A stretch of DNA of 43,368 bases from Vicinamibacterales bacterium (lineage in GTDB: Bacteria; Acidobacteriota; Vicinamibacteria; Vicinamibacterales; 2-12-FULL-66-21), in assembly GCA_036496585.1 (NCBI GenBank), contig DASXLB010000074.1:1-43368 (forward strand), in the 5' to 3' direction. The notes beneath the pieces were generated by a model. It was not told the origin of the DNA and did no database searches. It worked only from the letters and a program-made list of their open reading frames with translations. Both the position numbers and the translations under genes were made by a program. This document shows, piece by piece, positions 38,429-43,368 of this stretch. Each line of letters starts with the position of its first letter. Position 1 is the first letter of the stretch.

Positions 38429-39166
38429 CTAGTCCGCGTCTCCGTCGACGAGGGCGTCGAACCCCTTGCGATCGGTGATCGCGATCCCGTCGGGCGGGAT
38501 CCGCCTGACAATCCCGCGGTCCTCGAGTGCGTCGACGGCGGCACGGATGCTGCCGCTCGTCAGGTTGAGATAGTCGGCGACGTCCTGCCTCGTCATCGGG
38601 ATGTGGACGGGTTCGGTCGGCTCGCGTCTTTCGCCCTGCACTTCGTCGAGCATCGCCAGAAAGAGCGCGACCCGTTCGACCGGGTCGCGGACGGCGGTCA
38701 TCAAGGCCTGACGCTGTGCGTCGCGAAGCACCTGCGTCACCTTGCACAGGAAGCGGAACTGCAGGGTGCCGTCGCGGGTCAGCAGGGCCGCCAGCGTGTC
38801 GAGCGGCATGCGATACACGGTTGCCGGCGTAATCGCCTTCACACTGTTGACATAGTGCCCGCGCCGGGCCAGGCCGAACAGATCCTCGGCGAACAGGAAC
38901 GCGAAGACCTTGCGCGTGCCGTCGCGGCGCTCGCGGTAGGAGGCGAGCGTGCCGCTCGTCACGCTGAAGAGCGCCCGTGCTTCGTGGCCGGCGTGGCACA
39001 GGATCGTTCCGGCCGGCACCCGCATCATCGTCGCGATGCTGGCCAGGTGCTCGCGCTCGCGCGAAGTGAGACGCAGGACCGGCGGCCCTTGCAGGAAAGG
39101 GACGGCGCGGATAGACGGCCGCGTGTCCCCAGGTGTGCCGCGCCTGATGCCGACGTCCTTCTTCAT
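38429..39166 (-). CDS. Crp/Fnr-family transcriptional regulator
   Basis: 245 residues. An N-terminal cNMP-binding-like beta roll ('VPAGTILCHAGHEARALFSV', 'VFAFLFAEDLFGLARRGHYV') precedes a long dimer helix and a Crp winged helix ('IPMTRQDVADYLNLTSGSIR' and 'AAVDALEDRGIV'). It lacks the N-terminal four-Cys set of FNR, so oxygen sensing by an Fe-S cluster is unlikely. The cNMP pocket residues are not clearly those of Crp. Target genes unknown; the divergent or nearby beta-barrel gene is a possible one. Confidence 0.9.
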   Translation of the reverse strand: MKKDVGIRRGTPGDTRPSIRAVPFLQGPPVLRLTSREREHLASIATMMRVPAGTILCHAGHEARALFSVTSGTLASYRERRDGTRKVFAFLFAEDLFGLARRGHYVNSVKAITPATVYRMPLDTLAALLTRDGTLQFRFLCKVTQVLRDAQRQALMTAVRDPVERVALFLAMLDEVQGERREPTEPVHIPMTRQDVADYLNLTSGSIRAAVDALEDRGIVRRIPPDGIAITDRKGFDALVDGDAD

Positions 39167-39234
39167 CGCGAGCCTCTATCTTGCGCGGCGGCGGCTGGCT
39201 CCGAAACTGGCTAATCTACCAGAGGCGGTGCGGT

Positions 39235-40008
39235 CTATTTGAATCGAAAACGCACGCCGACGACGACTGGAAACGTCAACCGCGCCGAGTCGTTGTTGAT
39301 GGTTTCGAGCCCGGTCCCCACGAGCTGATCGACCTGGGAGAGACCGCCCACGTGGTGGAGTCCCATCTGCGCGGTGAGATCGACCTGATTGGCGAGCTTG
39401 AGGACCGCTCCGGCGCTGAGGCTCCAGGTGAACGCGGCGGTCGCATCGTAGAAGTCCGTGGAATTGAACACGATATTGGATTGCGGCGCGGCGAACTGCG
39501 CGTTAATCCGTCCGACCCAGGCGGCGCCGAGATCGGCTTCCGTGAACACGCGCACGTCGCTCGACGACAGGGAGAAGTAGCGGCGGTACCCCAGGTCGAG
39601 GCCAAAACTCTTGTAGTCGGAGTACTGCGCGTAGAGGCTCGACGCGCCGACATCACCGAGGCGCACCAGATCGGCGTCGGCGGACTGATAGATGAACATC
39701 CCGCGCAGCTCCGAGTGGTCATTCAGCTCGTAGCCGGCGCCGAAGCGGAATTCGACCCCCGTACCATAGACGTGCCCGTAGCTGTTGGGCAGCACGGCGG
39801 CGGCCTGGTCCTGCAGCGTGCCGATCGCCCCGGAGTTGACGTTGCCGTTGACGCTGGGGTCGATGCCCGTGGCCACGTCGATCACGAATCGTGAAGCCGT
39901 CGACGTCGACGGCGACGGCGACGCCGGCGTCGATTGCGCACGCGCCGCGGCCGGCGCCAGCAGGAGCACGAGCGCTCCCAGATACGAACTCATCCGACAC
40001 ATCTTCAT
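39235..40008 (-). CDS. Outer-membrane beta-barrel protein
   Basis: 257 residues. ATG 40008 is chosen because AGGAGC lies 6 nt upstream and a signal peptide follows ('MSSYLGALVLLLAPAAARA'). The mature part has alternating beta strands with aromatic ends ('VEFRFGAGYELNDHSELRGM', 'SFGLDLGYRRYFSLS', 'GAAWVGRINAQFA', 'FTWSLSAGAVLKLANQVDLT') and ends 'VVVGVRFRFK'. It resembles small OmpA/OmpW-like barrels; transported or bound substance unknown. A serine/proline-rich linker follows the signal peptide. Confidence 0.8.
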   Translation of the reverse strand: MKMCRMSSYLGALVLLLAPAAARAQSTPASPSPSTSTASRFVIDVATGIDPSVNGNVNSGAIGTLQDQAAAVLPNSYGHVYGTGVEFRFGAGYELNDHSELRGMFIYQSADADLVRLGDVGASSLYAQYSDYKSFGLDLGYRRYFSLSSSDVRVFTEADLGAAWVGRINAQFAAPQSNIVFNSTDFYDATAAFTWSLSAGAVLKLANQVDLTAQMGLHHVGGLSQVDQLVGTGLETINNDSARLTFPVVVGVRFRFK

Positions 40009-40148
40009 CAAGTGCTCCTTTACCGACGCAACGGTGCGCCACACTAGAGTGTTACGCGCCGGAACGATCGATGTCACCTGTGACGACTGACAGGGCGCCA
40101 TCGCGCACCGCCGACCGGAGACGTGTGCGGCCACCGCTGAGGTAGCGG

Positions 40149-42287
40149 CTAGAGCCGCACCTGGTCGAGCGAGTCGATGACGATCCGGCGGGCCTCGTCA
40201 GGCGCACCCGCCATGGCGTCGGCCGCCGTGACGATCTTCGGGAACGTGACGCCGCTCGGCTTGGTGATGTCGTCGAGTCTCACCTGGTACACCTTCAACG
40301 ACCCGGCGTCGAATTTCTCGAGACCGTATTTCTGGATCGCCGGCAGCTGATCGAGGACGAAGCCATAGGCGCGGAGCTGCGGCTTCCGGCTGGCCGCCTC
40401 CTCGGTCACCATGAGGACTTTCCAGAAACGGGCCGGGACGGTGATCGGTCCGCCGCCGAAGTCGTGCCGGATGTCGTGGGCGTCGTCGAGGATCGGCCCG
40501 GCGAAGATCGACATGCGGTAGCCGACGTTCTTCGCCTGGGATCGAATGTGATCCTCGAGTTGCCCCCAGAGGCCGTGGAACTGGCCGACGTCGCGGTTGA
40601 AGCCCTCGTGCTGCGGCGTGGCGTTGGTCCAGTGATAGCTGTCCGAATTGGCGTAGATCTCTTCCTGCGCCGTCTCGCCCCACGCGGTGTCGTCGCGCGA
40701 CACGATGTGGCCGCGATCGAACTTCTTCGCCGGGTCGTAGAGATCCTGGTCCTCGATCTGCAGCGCGCCGGGAATCCGCGGGTCGGCCACCCACGTCTCG
40801 TCGCCGAACTGCTTGCGCGTCTTACGCCGTTTCGCCGGCGTGTAGTCGGCGTTGACCGCGGACCACATCTGCAGCCGGTGCGGCTTGTTCATCACCAGTG
40901 AGAAATGGTGGTACTTGAGCAGCAGCGGCTTGCCGCCAGCCTCGAGGATCTCCCCGGCGCGCGCCTTCGCCACGCTGGGCAGGGGGATTCGGACCGGCAG
41001 GAAATCGGGCTTGAAGCCAGGGCGTTTGGCGTAGTTCGGATCGAAGACGAGCTTCTTTTCTTCGGCGTCGGGGGGCGCCGGTGCCGGTGCCGTGGCCGCG
41101 CCGCTCGTCGACACGGTAACGGCCTGGACGGCGTCGGCGCCCGTGGCGCCGATGTAAAAGGTCGCCGGGCCGTTGACGACGATCGACAGGCCCTGCGGCG
41201 GCGCGTCGGCGGTGCCGGGCGCGCCGGCCGGCGTGGTCATCGCTGGCAGCATGGTGAAGTCCTCCTGGAACGTCGAGACGAGATCGGTCCATGCGTCGTG
41301 AAACCGTGGATCGGGCGTGGCGTCGATGAGGGCACCGCAGATCTTGCTCACGCGCACGCCTTCGTTGGCGATCCAGTGGATGTCGCTGTCCGGCATCCCT
41401 TTCGTCCACGGCGTGCCGCGGATCGTCAGGATCTTGCCGTTGCGGATCTCGGGAACGCCGCTGTGGTGCAGCGCGACGACCTCCCAGTCCTTGTTGAAGG
41501 CCGGCGAGCCCGACGAGCCCGGCAGGGTGTCGGTCGTGTACTGCAGGTAGAGCTCGTTGGGCTCCGCCGGCACGAGGAGTTCGTTGTCACGGACGCCGTA
41601 CTTCTTGGGGCCGCCGTCGGGATACTGGATGATGCTGATGGTCTGGCCGACGAGAATCTTGCCGAGCGCGGGGCTCAGATGGTGGCTTCCGAACGACGCC
41701 AGCGGCGTCGCCGCAGACGACGACACCGCCGCCACCGCGACGATCGTGCAGTCGAGCGCCTCGTTCGTGTAGAAGAAGCGGTCCGCGTCCAGCCCGAACA
41801 CCGGGCCGTTCAGGATCTTGCGATCGGCGTCGAGCTCGTACCCGAACTGGACACCACAGCCCGCGCATTCCGCCGCGGCGCCGAAGACATGATGGTTCGT
41901 GATCAGCAGCCCGGCAGCCACGAGAAAGCCGGTCGCGAAGCCGTCGAGCGCCTCGCCGGCGTCGCCGAGCTCGACAATCCGTCCGACCGGCACGCCGGCC
42001 GCGCGCGCCACGTCGTTTGGCGGGAATTCGTCGAGGTCGAGCGTCGGGCCAATCTTGCGCTCCTGGAAGTAAGTGGCGGTGACACCGGCGCGCGCGAAGA
42101 CGAGCTGTTTGGCTGTCTCGCGATCCTGATACAGACGGACGCGCGCCGGCGCGTCAGCGGCCTCCGGGCCGCCGCGGCGCAGCCGGCCAACGATGTCCTG
42201 ACGGCGCGCTGTCAGCGCCTGCCAGCGGGCGCCGACCTCGTGCAGCCGATCGAACTGGCGCTCGCGCGCTTTCGCGGCTTGGGACAT
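40149..42287 (-). CDS. Trypsin-like serine protease fused to DNA/RNA non-specific endonuclease
   Basis: 712 residues, no signal peptide. The N-terminal 60 residues are helical. Residues about 100-320 form a trypsin/V8-like protease: His133 in 'GLLITNHHVFG', Asp179 in 'NEALDCTIVAV', Ser259 in 'LPGSSGSPAF'. A linker of about 100 residues, partly Pro/Ala-rich, follows. Residues about 425-690 form a NUC (NucA/Serratia nuclease-like) domain: 'KFDRGHIVSRDD' (His527 general base), 'TPQHEGFNRDVG' (Asn564, Mg ligand) and 'QLEDHI' (Glu578). All key residues of both enzymes are present. Cytosolic location plus a protease controlling a nuclease suggests a self-processed or stress/phage-triggered effector rather than a nutrient enzyme; that role is inference. 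It is a single-gene unit. Confidence 0.88.
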   Translation of the reverse strand: MSQAAKARERQFDRLHEVGARWQALTARRQDIVGRLRRGGPEAADAPARVRLYQDRETAKQLVFARAGVTATYFQERKIGPTLDLDEFPPNDVARAAGVPVGRIVELGDAGEALDGFATGFLVAAGLLITNHHVFGAAAECAGCGVQFGYELDADRKILNGPVFGLDADRFFYTNEALDCTIVAVAAVSSSAATPLASFGSHHLSPALGKILVGQTISIIQYPDGGPKKYGVRDNELLVPAEPNELYLQYTTDTLPGSSGSPAFNKDWEVVALHHSGVPEIRNGKILTIRGTPWTKGMPDSDIHWIANEGVRVSKICGALIDATPDPRFHDAWTDLVSTFQEDFTMLPAMTTPAGAPGTADAPPQGLSIVVNGPATFYIGATGADAVQAVTVSTSGAATAPAPAPPDAEEKKLVFDPNYAKRPGFKPDFLPVRIPLPSVAKARAGEILEAGGKPLLLKYHHFSLVMNKPHRLQMWSAVNADYTPAKRRKTRKQFGDETWVADPRIPGALQIEDQDLYDPAKKFDRGHIVSRDDTAWGETAQEEIYANSDSYHWTNATPQHEGFNRDVGQFHGLWGQLEDHIRSQAKNVGYRMSIFAGPILDDAHDIRHDFGGGPITVPARFWKVLMVTEEAASRKPQLRAYGFVLDQLPAIQKYGLEKFDAGSLKVYQVRLDDITKPSGVTFPKIVTAADAMAGAPDEARRIVIDSLDQVRL

Positions 42288-42385
42288 GACGGTCTGGCGC
42301 CAGTACGCCGCAGCCGGTCGGGGAAGTCAATACGATGTATTGATGAGTACGGAAGTCGGGTGCGGTGGCGGCCGCGTGCCAGCAG

Positions 42386-43138
42386 GTGTACGCTGGACCC
42401 ATCGATTCCGTCGCCCGCTTCGACGACCGCGCCGACGACTACGTCAGATACCGGCCGAGCTATCCGGCCGCCGCGATTGACGCGATCGTCCGCGATCTGC
42501 CGCCCGGTCGGCTGATCGCCGCCGACGTCGGCGGCGGCACCGGCATCTCGGCGCGGCTGCTCGGCGATCGCGGGCTCACCGTGATCGCGGTCGAGCCGGG
42601 CGAGGCCATGCGCCGCGCGGCGGCGCCGCACCGCCGCGTGAGATGGCTGGCCGGGCGGGCCCAGGCCACCGGCCTCGCCGCCGCGTCGGTCGATCTCGTG
42701 CTGTGCGCGCAGTCGTTCCACTGGTTCCACACCGGCGAATCGATCGCCGAGTTCGCGCGGATTCTCGAGCCGGGCGGCCGCCTGGCGATCATGTGGAACC
42801 GGCGCAGTCGGACCGACCCGTTCACGGCGGGCTACCGGCAGGCGATCGTGGACGTGGGCGGCGAAATCGACGCCGAGCGGATGGCGTTCGACCCCGGGAT
42901 CGTCAGCGCCACCGGATACTTCACGCCCTGTACGCGTGACGCCTTCCCCAATGCGCAGCCGCTCGATCTCGACGGATTGATCGGCCGGGCGCACAGCGCC
43001 TCCTACGTACCGAAAGCCGGTGATGCCGGCGCCCGGCTGCTGGATTCGCTGCGGGCCCTGTACGCGCGCCATGCCGTCGACGATCGCGTCACGTTAATCT
43101 ACGAAACCGAGGTTTGGATGAGCCGGCGACTCGCGTGA
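42386..43138 (+). CDS. Class I SAM-dependent methyltransferase (type 11-like)
   Basis: About 250 residues. The Rossmann-like methyltransferase begins 'RFDDRADDYVRYRPSYP', with SAM motif I 'IAADVGGGTGISARLLGDRG', 'VIAVEPGEAMRRAA', motif IV 'VDLVLCAQSFHWFH' and 'ILEPGGRLAIMWNRR'. The substrate is unknown; the pattern fits small-molecule methylases. The start is unclear: GTG 42386 is given, ATG 42365 is possible, and the expected family start lies at codon 42401 (ATC), which stands 6 nt after a TACGCT hexamer. Confidence 0.85.
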   Translation: MYAGPIDSVARFDDRADDYVRYRPSYPAAAIDAIVRDLPPGRLIAADVGGGTGISARLLGDRGLTVIAVEPGEAMRRAAAPHRRVRWLAGRAQATGLAAASVDLVLCAQSFHWFHTGESIAEFARILEPGGRLAIMWNRRSRTDPFTAGYRQAIVDVGGEIDAERMAFDPGIVSATGYFTPCTRDAFPNAQPLDLDGLIGRAHSASYVPKAGDAGARLLDSLRALYARHAVDDRVTLIYETEVWMSRRLA

Positions 43139-43181
43139 CGCCGTCACGAGAGGGTGTTCGCGGGGGCGAACGAGCGTTGCG

Positions 43182-43368
43182 CTAGACCGAATGCCCGGCC
43201 GGGACGATCGCGGGGGCGGTCGCGGCGCCGCGCTTCAGCCACCGCTGCACCTGCGCCATGTAGGTATAGACGACTGGCGTCAGGTAGAGGGTCACGAGCT
43301 GCGAGAAGATCAGGCCGCCGACCACCACGAGCCCGAGCGGCTGCCGCGCCTCACCGCCGGCGCCGTAG
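43182..43368 (-). CDS. RND efflux pump inner-membrane subunit, C-terminal end (5' part beyond window)
   Basis: The minus-strand frame from the window edge to a TAG at 43184-43182 reads 'GEARQPLGLVVVGGLIFSQ' and 'LVTLYLTPVVYTYM', then a basic tail ending 'VPAGHSV'. The first part is the last transmembrane helix signature of HAE1-type RND transporters (AcrB/MdtBC-like). Only the last 61 or so residues are in the window, so drug range and partner genes cannot be judged. Confidence 0.88.
   Translation of the reverse strand, partial: YGAGGEARQPLGLVVVGGLIFSQLVTLYLTPVVYTYMAQVQRWLKRGAATAPAIVPAGHSV

Noticed and set aside
38429-39166. FNR-type oxygen sensor
   Set aside because: The N-terminal cysteine set needed for the Fe-S cluster is absent, so only the general Crp/Fnr call is kept.
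40060-40095. Crp binding site upstream of the beta-barrel gene (GTCAC-CT-GTGAC)
   Set aside because: The symmetry is the reverse of the Crp consensus (TGTGA-N6-TCACA) and the site is far from a convincing promoter.

Overview
The window (about two thirds G+C) reads as chromosomal DNA of an Acidobacteriota member, most likely of the Vicinamibacteria type. The clues are three MacB/FtsX-like 'orphan' permeases of the acidobacterial duplicated permease type, two of them directly downstream of a PadR repressor gene; a TonB receptor with an N-terminal carboxypeptidase-regulatory domain; two DUF1080 (3-keto-disaccharide hydrolase) genes; and a fusion of cytochrome c with a PHM-like copper monooxygenase. 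No tRNA, rRNA, CRISPR array, insertion sequence or prophage gene was seen. The taxonomic call is inference.

Layout. 1-1737: end of an orphan permease and a DinB-fold protein. 1781-2100: eight 40-bp hairpin repeats that start inside the end of a DUF1080 gene. 2086-5229: DUF1080 divergent from a two-gene membrane-type sugar dehydrogenase (TAT small subunit plus GMC/FAD large subunit), which looks like a periplasmic 3-keto-glycoside module. 5243-5472: large GGTGC/GCACC inverted repeat. 5525-8572: PadR plus orphan permease. 8700-13887: housekeeping and unknown genes (nucleotidyltransferase fold, EEP phosphoesterase with an apparent CTG start, degenerate zincin, ABC-F ATPase, SDR, small membrane protein). 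13935-18784: exported DUF5117-type metalloprotease, GlcD-like FAD oxidase, TlpA-like thioredoxin with a Cys-rich tail. 18798-27243: a polyuronate locus. Its leftward operon is KduI-like, KdgF-like, KduD, and an unassigned exported toroid/beta-sandwich protein that may be the lyase; divergent from it are a TonB receptor and a ROK regulator. 27395-30197: a DisA_N-like (diadenylate cyclase) protein in one operon with a NarL-type histidine kinase, facing a LuxR-type response regulator. 30229-33197: a second PadR/permease pair with a clear operator. 33298-38407: receiver-only regulator, small HExxH protein, redoxin plus cytochrome/PHM-like monooxygenase, TAT lactonase-like protein, second DUF1080. 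38429-43368: Crp-like regulator, beta-barrel protein, a trypsin-like protease fused to a DNA/RNA non-specific nuclease, a methyltransferase, and the end of an RND pump.

Two genome-style habits stand out. Many first genes have a -10-like TANNNT hexamer ending 5-7 nt before the start codon and no Shine-Dalgarno sequence, which suggests leaderless mRNAs. Genes within operons are usually joined by 4-nt NTGA stop/start overlaps. These two habits were used to choose many start codons below. The best candidates for an undescribed system are the protease-nuclease fusion, the DisA_N-like/kinase/regulator cluster, and the unassigned protein of the polyuronate locus.
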